Positions 33,786-44,070 of a stretch of 64,000 nt of DNA are shown piece by piece. The DNA is from Lepidodermella squamata. Taxonomy: Eukaryota > Gastrotricha. Position 1 is the first letter of the stretch. Each line of letters opens with the position of its first letter. The translations under genes were made by a program, and so were the position numbers. The stretch is from NCBI GenBank assembly GCA_047495785.1, contig JBLDXI010000020.1, positions 1,054,001-1,118,000 on the forward strand, in the 5' to 3' direction. The notes under the pieces are model-generated. The model searched no databases. It saw only the letters and a program-made list of their open reading frames with translations, and was not told the origin of the DNA.

Positions 33786-36700
33786 TTACCAGTAGACGAC
33801 GCTGAATAAAGTGAATGACAGTGGAAAGACAAGTCGGCTGAAAACGTCGACGCTCGCCGCCGATATGTACGTGAGCAGGCTATGCAGCGTGTTGAAGCGC
33901 CGGCAGCAGCGGCACCACGAAAACGGCGGCCTAATTCCAGCCTAAAAATAAATAGAAAAAAACCGTAAAATTCCAGGAAAAAAATTAGTACACAAATTGT
34001 GAGTTTCTACTGCCCGAGAGAGATTCGAAAAAATCATTCAATTGCTCGCGTTTTTACTAGTACCAAAGCATTTGAACCCACGACATCGAATCGTTTTAAT
34101 ATTTCGGGTGTGCTTTCTAAAAAAGCGAAAACTATGTAACGAAGCAAAGAAAAATTTCCGTAAAATCACTCGGCTATTCAACGAAATATTGAAGCCAGCA
34201 TTAAATATTCGGGTTAAATAGCTCACCCTTAAATAAGCCTGTGAAATTGAAGTAATTATCATCAATTTTTTCACAAAATTCGTGTCGCCTGTAAATAGGT
34301 AATATTTTAGTGGACTCAATTAATTACCTCTTTATAGGTATCGGGTAGACATTGCCAGTACTCGCCGACTTCTTTATCGTGTGATGCGCATTCGCGTTCG
34401 ATGCAGAACAAAAAGTGAACCATAGCGTACTCGATAAGGGAGAGCGCGGCGAATACAAGGCAGGCGAATGACCAAATGTCCCACGCTTTGATGTAGCCGA
34501 CGGGTGGCAAATTGCCCGCCGCTGTTTCTTTGATGTTAGTCAGCGTTAGCACGGTGAGCAGGCCGAGTTGCACGCGCGCCTGCGTCGCGTCCGGGTGGAA
34601 CCAGAAGCTGATCCACGACAGGATAACCATGAGACCGCTCGGAATGTACAGGCGAATAACGTACAGCTTGAGCTTTCGCTCTAGTAACATTTCGAGCTTC
34701 AAACACGGGTAAAGACCGGTCAGATACTGCTGTTCGCATTTTCCGAAAGTCAATCCTATAAACAAAATCAAATTTTTCAAAAAAATGGGTCAATGGTGCG
34801 ATTTTTTATCGACTTATTCACAAAGTTTTGAATGACCTAGAGCTATTCAATGATATGAATAGATTGCGCCAAGGTCTCTTAGCTACGTACATATATACTG
34901 AGGTGTTATTAGTAAATTTTCTAGAAAATGTACACTTTTTCAGCCAAAGTATGATTATACAAATTTATCGCTGTTAGGAAGCCTTAAAATGGAGCGATAT
35001 CAGCGAAATATTATCCTTAATGAGAAAATACTACGGAAGTATCTCGTCCTATCGCCAACAGTCATCAAAGTGATGGAGATGGACCGACTTTTCCCAGAGA
35101 GTTTCGTCGCAAGGCTCAAGGCAATTCATTTTTTCCCTAATTTTTTCAAAAATTAATTGTCAATTTTTTACAGAATTTGAGGCCGATCGATCAAAATGCA
35201 TTCATGATCGATTTCGTCGTAAATTTTCCCGGGGTAGAAGCGTATGAGAACTTCATTTTCCTGCTTCGAAAAACGTCCCAGTCATGGTTGAGTGAAATCA
35301 TCGAATCCGGGAAAGCAGTCGATAATTTCATGCATTTCCGACCCGATGAAGCAATGGCGCCTGGTTCTTACCAATTACAGCCGTATCAAAACAGCACAAC
35401 CGGGTTCGACCCATTATTTCAGCAAATTTCCGGCGATGTCGGCGGCATGTATGAATTTCTAAGCGGCGCGAATCAAGGCTACGGCGCTGATAATTTGACA
35501 GCTCTAGTCCCAGCAGGCGGCTCTGACGGGTCGTTGATGACCCGCGGGGTTGTCGATTTAGTCCGCGAGTGCCGCCAGCGGCAAATCAACGCCGAGCAGA
35601 GGCTGGCCCACTTACAACGCGAGCAAATGGCGCTGAAGCATCGCATCGCGGAAAATCAACGCGAGCAAGCGGCGGTTCAAGCCGCGAAGGCCTCCTTAGC
35701 CCAACTAGCGACAAGTGCGGATCGCGTGACGAAACAAGCCCGGCAAACTGAGATAGCCACCTCAATTGCCGGGGCTGCTTTACCACCCGCTGCCCTACCG
35801 CTGCCGATACCTAGGGCCCCGTCGCGGGTGCCACCTGCCCTCCCCTCGCCGCACGCAGCGCACTACCGAAGCGTGCCGACTCGTCTGGGAATTTTGCGTG
35901 AAACTGGGTCGAAATTTCACCACTCTAATTTACCGATGCCGATGACAAGTAAGCTAACTTTAGACGAATTAGCCCGCATCGGGTGATGCTGTGTTGTGGT
36001 GTAGATTTTTAGTGCGCATACCTTTCATTTTGTACTGCTGGACCTCGCTGCCGTCACCGCTATCCATCCACTGTTTGGTCCATCGTGACTGAGCGGCAGC
36101 CCATGCAAATGTCATCATCTCGTTTGTGTGACCGACTGCGAGTTTTTATAGTAATTAAACACGCGAAAATTTACAATAAAAAATGACTTACAGCTTTCCA
36201 ACAAGACCGGGCAGTTTTGAGTGTCAAATCTTGAAAAACACATTTTTAAGGTGAATTAAATTAAAAAATCCGATAAATTACGGGTATTTCCACAGGTTCA
36301 TTTGGCAAGAGAATGAAGCAGTCAATTTCATGTCGTACCTTTAGTTTAAAAAAATTGAAATTTTTTTGAAAACCTTCAAGTCAAAACTTACACAACCGTG
36401 CCGTTTCGAGACACTGTCATGACACGATTGGGCCTGGTAATATCATGGAACGAGGCGGCTTTTTCATTCCGAAAAAAGACGTCCGGCGTCCACATTCTGT
36501 CCCAAGTTCCGTCCTCGAGACGGAATTCAGGTGGACCTTTTTGCCTAGCGAAAATTTTCGCTATCCTCCCATCGACCCAAGTTTGACGCAGGAAAAACGA
36601 CATTGAAATTTCCTGTGTAGAAATTAATTCAGGTAAATTGCATTTTTATTAGGAATTCTAACCATTGTAGCTTCATTTATTGCTTGGATGCGTTCGATCT

Positions 36701-37151
36701 CGAAGAAAAGATCCACATTGGTCGCGTGGCCCATTTCAATGGCTGGCGGATCTTTGAGACTGACATTTTTGTACAGATAATTTGAAAACTCGTCGTAGTA
36801 ATCGGCAAAGTCTTTAGCCTGGCGGATGCTGGGGGCCGACGCGCCGCCGCCACCGCCCGCCGCTTTCGTCGGGCGGCTGGCCGGCTTCGACGCCCCGCCG
36901 GCCGCAGCAGACACGCCGCCAGGGTCGTGGCCGATGAGCGCGGTGATGATGAGCGAAACGAGGGACAAGACCGGGAAAACAGGGGGCTGGCGGAAGCGCC
37001 GCCACGACAGCCCCGACGCAGGCGCCGTGCGGCGGGGCGGCGTAGCTGCTGGTTTCGGCCGAATTTCCGCGACGACAGCAATGCCGCTGCTCAACTCGGG
37101 CGGCAGGCTGCTGCGACGGCGGCGGTGTTTCGGTGACACTTGATCGAGCAT
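33786..37151 (-). CDS. Anion-type cys-loop (pentameric ligand-gated) receptor, seven exons
   Basis: Seven exons join in frame: 37151-36663, 36612-36392, 36338-36282, 36229-36192, 36135-36022, 34755-34328 and 33941-33786, giving a 500-aa protein. It has a long Arg/Pro/Gly-rich N-terminus with a hydrophobic stretch (about 57-75), a ligand-binding domain with TWVDGR and WTPDVFFRNEK, and a cys-loop with 13 residues between the two Cys (about 248 and 262). TM1 is YIPSGLMVILSW, then M2, M3, a short M3-M4 loop and a terminal M4 ending at VVYW-stop. M2 opens DATQARVQLG where GABA/glycine/GluCl channels have PAR, so the 0' Arg and -1' Ala are kept and the Pro is Gln. The 6' position is Leu, not Thr. 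It is of the GluCl/glycine/GABA-A kind, but the ligand is unknown. The fifth intron (34756-36021) holds another gene. Confidence 0.88.
34989..35986 (+). CDS. CARD and coiled-coil protein nested in an intron of the cys-loop gene
   Basis: Two exons (34989-35120, 35174-35986) give 314 aa. The intron 35121-35173 has a GC donor and CAG acceptor, phase 0. Residues about 1-90 match the six-helix CARD pattern, most clearly in helices 4-6: FPGVEAYENFIFLLRKT followed by SQSWLSEII, resembling the LRxTGQxxLAxLL part of caspase and RAIDD CARDs. A Gln/Gly-rich linker follows, then an Arg/Glu/Gln/Ala coiled coil (about 167-237) and a Pro/Ala-rich tail. The CARD plus coiled-coil layout recalls CARD9/CARMA or BCL10-type adaptors, so a role in signalling assembly is an inference. 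An acceptor-like TTTTTCAG (ending 34943) precedes the ATG by 45 nt. The gene is antisense to its host gene and fits entirely within one host intron. Confidence 0.7.
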
Positions 37152-40100
37152 AATTTTCCAGCCGCAAACGGCTCACATATTAACATCTAAAAAATCGTTT
37201 AAAATATTCAAATTAAAAATTGTTGAGAAAATGAAAATAATTCCAAACTTCGCATATTGTTAGGAAATATGTTGCCTCCTGAGAATGGGGCAAAAAAGCA
37301 TTGGAAAATGTAGGAATAATGAAGATAAAAATAGGCTCTTTGCCTTCTAAACGATGCCCAAGAAAATGTATATGATAATTAAATGAAGTTTTTATTATAG
37401 AAAATCTAATTTTTTTCACTCGAGTGGACGTGATTGCAATATGATATTACATTGAAAATGAATATAAATCTTCGGCCGGGCGGCAGGGCATCAAGGCAAA
37501 CACGGCAAGACGTGCATTAAAAACAGGCTCAATTAGGCTAATGAGCGGGCGGGCTCACGTTTCTGAAATGAATGATGAGCTTAGCTCTGCTTGTATTATT
37601 ATTATTATTATTTTGCAACAACAATAAAAAGCGCAAAATTTCGCGGCAGCAGCAGCAGCCGACAAGGACGACGCGGCGTGAGCGCGGCGAAATCGATTCA
37701 CGCACGGTATATAGTAGTCGTGTAAAATTCGGCCAGAAAATACAAGCAAAAGCACGGAGGAAAGGAGCGAGCAAGATGGACGGCGATGATGTGAAATAAT
37801 ACGCCATAAGTAAATCGAAATAGAAATATAATGGCCAACAACGACGACGTGTGCGGCATTATTTTAGCCGCCTCGAGGTGTGGCTGCGCGGAGCAAAAAA
37901 GAACAAAACGAGTTGTCATCGCCAGGCAATCGAATTCCTCGTTTATTATCACAGCCATATTATTATTATTGACAGACTCGTCGTATCATGAGAAATCTCG
38001 CCACTGTACTCGATATATCCAATTCATCAAAAGCATCGATGCGAGAGCTGTATAAGAATATAAAAAAACGCGATCGAGTGCGGAAATTCGTGCGATATAA
38101 AAAAAGCTAAAATATCATGTGCGCCCACCTGATCGGAAAATTTTCGCCACAGGTATGTTATCAAAACATGGCCTTATAAATGCATAATGACGACGGTCAC
38201 AAAGCGAAAAATCACGGCTGCTGCTGCTGTTATTGAAAACAACAATCGGGTTTAAAATGGTCGTGGACGATAATAATAAAACGAAAATAAATAATTTTCG
38301 AATGGTACGCGCGCTTTAATCGTGATTAAACTTTGTAGCGCATCACATTGAAAAATCGTAGGGATATAGATAGATAAACACGCTCTTTAGACACGCGCAA
38401 AGCATTATATACGTATAGGCCTAAAATTCAGAGGCAGCGGTTGAATTATTATTATTATTATAATGGCGGAAAGCGGTGATAATAATAATAATAACATGAT
38501 AAGGCCGAAGCAAAAACCAAGCTGTTTGATTGTGCAGTGATATGGTGGTTTTTCGATTGTAATATTGACCGAATGCCTGCTAGCCGGCGACGACGGCGAG
38601 GACTATATGGCGGCAGGCGGGCAGGCACGGCGATGATGATGATAATGTAAAACACAAAAAATCACATTATTTCAACAACTAAGTTGCAGAGAATACGGCA
38701 CAATTGCCTTGCTATAGCTGCTGAGTTTTCGCGTTGTCTATCATCGATGGCGGTCGATGATGTGCGCCTGTTGGCGGGACGAGCGAGCGCACTAGGCAAA
38801 TGGCAAACATGGCGAAGCCTATTACATATTATATATGAAAAGCGCATTTCAGTACGCGCGCCCAAATCTAGGCTCGCAGCGAGACAGATTGAGCGGAAAA
38901 AATGATGCCGGATGACCACTAAATCGCGTTTGTATAATTGATAAGCTTTTTCTCGCTGATTATTGATTTCGAGAGTAAAAAAAATGCTGGAAAATCGTGC
39001 GCTAACTAAATTTCAGAAATGCATTTTTAAAACAAGATGTTGTGATTTGATCATACGCTTTTTTGAACTCGTTTCTTGTACCTAAAGCGGTATCGATTTC
39101 GTATTGCGGATAGGTTTATAAATAGCATGAAGTTATCATCGCGATGAAAGATGAGCTGGGCTCAAAAAAATTTAAGGTAGATTGTCAAGACTTTAATCGT
39201 CTCTCTGACCTAGAACTAATAAAGTAGGTGAGTGCATTATAGAATCGTTGGTGAATTTCCGCCTAGGGTTATGATCGATTGTAATAACACTGGTCATGTT
39301 TTTCGAAGCCGTTTTGTGCCACGCGAGTGAAATACGAATTACCGATGCTTGCCATAAATGCGGAATTGATGAATTCATCAGAAAAATATTGCGCAGTTAT
39401 CACTTACTTATTGCCAATAAATTTCTTAGAGTAATAAACTCAAAGCAGGATCCGCTCAATTGATGAGCATCTCATAAAACATATTGCGTGATTTCGGTGT
39501 CAATCAACTCACTGTAATGAAGAGAAATAAATGTTTTATAACGATCGCAATCATTGCTTTTTCAGGTGAAATGAGATCCGAAATATGAGGTTCATCTCGC
39601 GAGAGGAGTTGCTTTGGTTTTTCGGCAAGAATAATACACCTCGTTTTACGAGTTTCTTCCTGCTCTCTCTCGAATCGAGACTAGGCGCGGATGGACACAC
39701 GCGAATGAGCAATCAAATTATTATGACCTAATGCGCGGGCCATTCTTTCCCCGCGCGCGTTAAAGCGCACGGCTCGTGGCACCGGCCGCGCTAATCGTTT
39801 TATTTTGCTATTATTTATTTGTTTAATACATAATCAGCATCGCCAGTTCGCCGTGATATATATCTTATTTTCTTCTGCGGTGTGCGAATTCCCATTACCA
39901 TTAATTTCACAATTATTTTCCCCGATCACGGATACGGCCTCGCAGGAATCGTCGGCCCGAGAACGCTGACCAACGAATGCGGGCGTCGGAGCGTTTTTTT
40001 TATCAGGTTTAAATAATGCCTCAGGCGTGTCTGATGTCTGGCCCGGAAAAAATAAAAAATAAATCCTAATGTTATAGTTCGCCTTTCAGACCTAGAAACT

Positions 40101-40609
40101 CAACCAAGCCGAATTAATCATAGATTTCCTTCATTTTTATAACGGTGTTTTTCACGCCAGTGAAATCAATGTTTTTACCTGCGATAAACTTCACTGCGAG
40201 GGAGCAGGAAGCGTGCGGACAGGCGGCAAATCATTTCAACCAATAGGACACGAATGAGACCAATAGGACACAATCGATACGGCGTAGTTTCCGCTGATGC
40301 CGATAACCTTCTTTGAATTTATCCGCCTGAGAGTTCGCCGAACAACAGACTTCCGGCATCCTCTAAAGGCGCAAATCTTTGACAACGATGAGATTAATAA
40401 AAACAAACCCCATGAAACGAACCACCTACTTAATGGTATTGAGAGTTCCTTTAACACAACCATCATCCCCGATCCTCTTGGGAGACTCCCTCTGCGATAT
40501 TAATGAGGTGGAAAAGTCCGAAAATTCAATTATATATCATTTAATCTAATAATTATTCATTGAACTTTAGAATTTTGAGGTTATTTTCTTAGCCAAATTT
40601 TCGTTCGCG
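37152..40609. other. Long non-coding interval, probably regulatory
   Basis: This 3.5-kb gap upstream of the cys-loop gene is the largest gene-free stretch in the window. It has AAT/ATT trinucleotide tracts (37591-37613; 38446-38463 facing 38480-38494 as an inverted pair), CAG/CTG tracts (about 37645-37660 and 38217-38229) and many A/T runs. I see no conserved coding frame and no RNA gene. Confidence 0.4.
38446..38494. repeat. Inverted ATT/AAT microsatellite
   Basis: An ATT tract (38446-38463) is followed 16 nt later by an AAT tract (38480-38494), able to form a hairpin around GGCGGAAAGCGG. Confidence 0.8.
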
Positions 40610-41026
40610 ATGCAATTTGTTGCGCTATTCCTTATGCTGGTCGTACCTTCAATATTGGCATTAATTGACGCCAAATCATCATCATCATCATCATCGCCGT
40701 CTTCGGTAGCTAAAAGCAAATGCGGACGCGATCCTACAAAACTGTTAGAAGCAATGGTTTTAAAATACAAAAAAATTGAGAGTAAGTTTTCAATCACCAA
40801 GGGATCACCGAGCCCTAATACTGCGTATTTGTTTTATATTATTTCAGAAACAACCGACATGTTGCCGATTGTTATCGGCCTCGAGAAGAAAATGCCTGGT
40901 TTTATCAATATGTTCGTGGCCCGGCATGCCGCCTACACGGAGTGCATGCAAAAATCTCGACTCGTCACTCGCAACAGCAAACTGGCGATAAAATTAATGA
41001 ACTCATTAGTGAATCACAAGTTTTAG
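40610..41026 (+). CDS. Small secreted protein, family unknown
   Basis: Two exons: 40610-40781 and 40848-41026, with intron 40782-40847 (GTAAGT...TTTCAG, 66 nt, phase 1). The intron is a multiple of three and stop-free, so the unspliced frame is also open. The spliced product has about 116 aa: signal peptide MQFVALFLMLVVPSILAL, a run of eight Ser interrupted by Pro, and an amphipathic helical part with only two Cys (SKCGRD and YTECMQ). I do not recognise the family. An acceptor-like TTTTCTTAG lies 18 nt before the ATG. It could be a secreted peptide or small binding protein. Confidence 0.6.
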   Translation: MQFVALFLMLVVPSILALIDAKSSSSSSSPSSVAKSKCGRDPTKLLEAMVLKYKKIESKFSITKGSPSPNTAYLFYIISETTDMLPIVIGLEKKMPGFINMFVARHAAYTECMQKSRLVTRNSKLAIKLMNSLVNHKF

Positions 41027-41817
41027 GCGTATTTAAATTTAAATTATAGGTGAATAAAAAATAATAATTTCAGGCATCTCTAATAAGTGAAAAGTGGGGT
41101 TTGGCGAATTTTCTGACATCGTGAGATTTTGATACCGCTTTCAATATCATTGAACAAGGAGTCAAGCGATATGAAAAAGAGGTTGATAGTCATCAGGATT
41201 GATGAGAAAACGGGCTTCAAGATTATTTACAGGTGGGAATTTTTATTTCGAAAAATGCACCTTAAAAAAAAACTAGTTTTTTATTGCATCAATTAATTTA
41301 TTCGTCGCGCAATAAATTTCTAATTTTTTTATGCGCATTCCGGATTCGTTGAGGGTAATCTGAGGTGAGGAATCACGCTATATGTTCAAGCATTTTGATG
41401 GAACCAAGCTAGTGCTTCCACGTCAACCTGAATCGATAAGCCTTTTCGGCTACACTTTGGGGTCTTTAAGGTGGTTGGGAGCTTCTAACAGGTCTGAATT
41501 CCGAAAATTCAAAATCCTCAAAAAGAACTGCGTAAGGACATCTAGGAATCCAAGAATCGTCCCACCTCAATATTCGACACAGTTCATGCCATTTGCTGGA
41601 AAATACGCCAAACCCTACTTTTCACTTGGTAACAGTCATATAGTGGGAAAAGAGTTCAAATTAGGAGAGTATAATATGCCCTGGAATAAAGCGGAAGCTA
41701 TATCCTATTTCCTAATTACCTATGCGCACCGACGCGGAACAAACACCGCCGACGCCTGGTGAAATTTTGGCGTGCAAACTTTACCATACCATATATCAGT
41801 ACTCTCTAAATTTTGAC
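41027..41817. other. Intergenic region before the second PI-PLC X gene
   Basis: No supported gene. A 126-codon open frame at 41382-41762 shows no domain, signal peptide or splice context and is taken as chance. Confidence 0.4.
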
Positions 41818-43124
41818 ATGATCGCTAGTGTTGTCTTAGCAGCTTTCACTCTACTAGTCATCGCCCACAACGAACTGTGCAATTACGCTGGGGTTCTGTC
41901 GTCAAGCGACGCCAATGAAGCGGAACCATGTCCATTATCTGACTGGATGGCTTGCCTAAATGAGACGATAAAAAATCGGCCTCTGAACTGGATTGCCATG
42001 CCAGGCTCCCACGACTCGTTCGCCTACTCGTTCCTGCCGTACAAATCGAGGCCGCGAAATAGCAATATATCGCAGCATCACATTTTTGCCCCAGATATGG
42101 ACAGTGAGCAGATAAATATGTTGGAGCTATTCTCGTCGTTCAACAGCCCGAGTTATGTACGAGATGTGATTGCTAATTGGTCTCTCACTCAACACCTTAA
42201 TTTTACTCAGTAAAAATTAAAAAATAATCGAATGAGAAAAATCAAAATTTTTAAAACAGGCAATTGGAGGCTGGTATTCGGTACTTTGACATCAGAGTTG
42301 GGTATAACGAGGCGACCCGTCAGTTACATTTCCTTCACGGGCTGTGGTGCGAGCCAGTTTTTCCAGCTCTGGATAGTCTCAGCTACGATTTTTTGCCGAA
42401 TCACCCCGGGGAAGTCATTCTTCTTGATTTCAATCATTTCTACGACATGGCGATCGAACACCACTTCCACCTGGCGAAATACCTGTTGGATACATTCGGT
42501 TCTAGGCTAGTCCCTAGGAGGCAATGGATTTCAGCTGGGAATGTCACTATCCACGGGCTTACAAACCGAGGCCAACAGGTCATAGTTTTCTACCACGATT
42601 TATGGCTAGTTCAACACATTGTGAAAGGCACTTTCTGGTCCGGATCGACCATCCCAAGCCGATGGCCCCAAACCACAGATATCGGACGGATGTTCGACGT
42701 GTTGGACGAAGTGGTTAAAACTCATGAGAAGGACAAAGAAAATAACAAAAGAACGACTTTTATCGTTTACCAAGCAATCCTAACGCCTGATGCTGGGACA
42801 ATTATCTTTAATTTAGGCGACTCTACGGCATCTTTGCGGACAGTTCTAGCCGAGGAGGCGACTAATCAATTCGTGACTAATTGGCTGCCGAGAATTTTGA
42901 ACCACCACGCGACTAATTCAACCCTGCCAACCCCGCAACGCAAGGCGAAAACTGGTAAAAAGAAGCCGGGTAAACAGCGGCAGGTTGTACTCGAGAGCAA
43001 CGCCTCTCAATCGAATTCTTCAGAGTCACATTTCTACCTGGGCACTTTCAACATTTTCATAGCAGATTTCGTCGAAGTCGCTAATTTCAGCCGATCTATT
43101 ATTGATATGAACAACAAGTTTTAG
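41818..43124 (+). CDS. Secreted PI-PLC X-domain protein, second copy
   Basis: Two exons: 41818-42209 and 42260-43124, joined by a 50-nt GT-AG intron (phase 2). The junction reads FTQ then QLEAGIRYFDIRV, and aligns with SQLRHGIRYFDIRV in the paralogue at 31831. Signal peptide MIASVVLAAFTLLVIA; first catalytic His in MPGSHDSFAY (about residue 65), second in LHFLHGLW. DFNHFYDM and VYQAILTPDA follow. The C-terminal third contains a Lys-rich insert (QRKAKTGKKKPGKQRQ) that the paralogue lacks, and ends like it with FIADFVEVANFS. AATAAA at 43174-43179 is the likely 3' signal. Confidence 0.85.
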
Positions 43125-43143
43125 TACATTCCTTGCAGCAAAT

Positions 43144-43179
43144 TTTATTGGTGATGAAAGCCAATTATTTAATAATAAA
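43144..43179. other. Facing polyadenylation signals of two convergent genes
   Basis: AATAAA on the plus strand at 43174-43179 serves the PI-PLC X gene ending at 43124. AATAAA on the minus strand (43144-43149) fits the gene ending at 43195. The two predicted 3' UTRs overlap. Confidence 0.5.
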
Positions 43180-43194
43180 GAAAGAACTGCTGTG

Positions 43195-43707
43195 TCACAA
43201 ATCATCGCGTTGATTATTACCCGGCTCTTCATCGCCGCTCATGGCCCAGTTCGTTTTCGCCAGCTCTTTGTCGTAGTCTTTAATCGCCTGAGTGAACTTT
43301 TTCCGTTGCTGATCGTTCAACTGTTTGCCGTAGATGTCGATGATCTGCTGGCAGACGTGCCGCGCCTCCGCTAGACTCCGCATTTTGAAGGCTGTTAATT
43401 GAATGTGGTCCAAAATTGTGACAACGTCCAGCGTGTGCGGCATTTCGTATTCTTCAGTTAGGTTGTAGGCCCGCCAGGCCTCGACAAACATTTCGTAGGC
43501 ATCGCGGTACTGGCCGAAGCGGAATAGACCGTAGGCCTGCTCGAACACGGTCTTCTCGCGGCCTCCGAATAGCGAGCTGTTAATAAATCGGCCGAGTTTG
43601 TCGAAAATTCCGAAAAATTGCCCATCAACGCGGTAAACTCCGAACGCAGCAACTAGCAGCAGTAAATACGAACCTGCTGCGAAGTTGTTGTCTGAGAATA
43701 ATCGCAT
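43195..43707 (-). CDS. TPR-like secreted or ER-lumenal small protein
   Basis: Single-exon 170-aa protein. An N-terminal hydrophobic segment (SYLLLLVAAFGVYRVDG) acts as signal peptide or anchor. The body is helical, with a tetratricopeptide-like motif: FEQAYGLFRFGQYRDAYEMF, then LAEARHVCQQII and FTQAIKDYDKEL. The end, NQRDDL, resembles an ER-retention tetrapeptide of the xDEL type but is not canonical. I do not recognise a named family. It is convergent with the PI-PLC X gene, stop codons 71 bp apart. The stretch 43708-44070 upstream shows no gene apart from a TTTATT (43989-43994) that can serve as the 3' signal of the next minus-strand gene. Confidence 0.65.
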   Translation of the reverse strand: MRLFSDNNFAAGSYLLLLVAAFGVYRVDGQFFGIFDKLGRFINSSLFGGREKTVFEQAYGLFRFGQYRDAYEMFVEAWRAYNLTEEYEMPHTLDVVTILDHIQLTAFKMRSLAEARHVCQQIIDIYGKQLNDQQRKKFTQAIKDYDKELAKTNWAMSGDEEPGNNQRDDL

Positions 43708-44070
43708 ATTATAAGCGAGAAATATATGAGGTATGAAAGTACATGCGGCGAGATATGGATGAAAGGCAGCTGAATAAAGTTGTACACGAGTGGATTACGC
43801 TGTTGTGTATTGCTGCAAATGACGCGTTATATAATGTATGTTGTGTGCGTGGTGAATGCGTATGGAAAAAGGGCCACATTTTGTAAACAATGCGATGCTT
43901 TGTCAACCAGCAGAATAGGCACAAAGACAAAGGCTTCCTAAATTTGAATAGAGACATCGAACAAGCAAAATCATGTTTTTAAGGCAGCTTTATTTTCAAG
44001 GAGGCTTTCCTATATTTCCTAACTATCACCGATGTTATGTAAGAGGTCTTGGAGGGTGGTCATAACTTTC

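Noticed and set aside
34038-34319. Open frame in the last intron of the cys-loop gene as a possible extra exon
   Set aside because: The exon ending 34328 joins in phase 0 directly to the M4 exon at 33941-33786, and this frame has no receptor-like residues.
36677-37176. Several overlapping Arg/Pro/Ala-rich open frames on both strands around 36.7-37.2 kb
   Set aside because: They are shadows of the GC-rich first exon of the cys-loop receptor. Only the 37151-36663 frame joins in phase to the conserved domain.
41382-41762. 126-codon open frame on the plus strand
   Set aside because: No domain, signal peptide, homology or splice context that I can see; composition is unremarkable.
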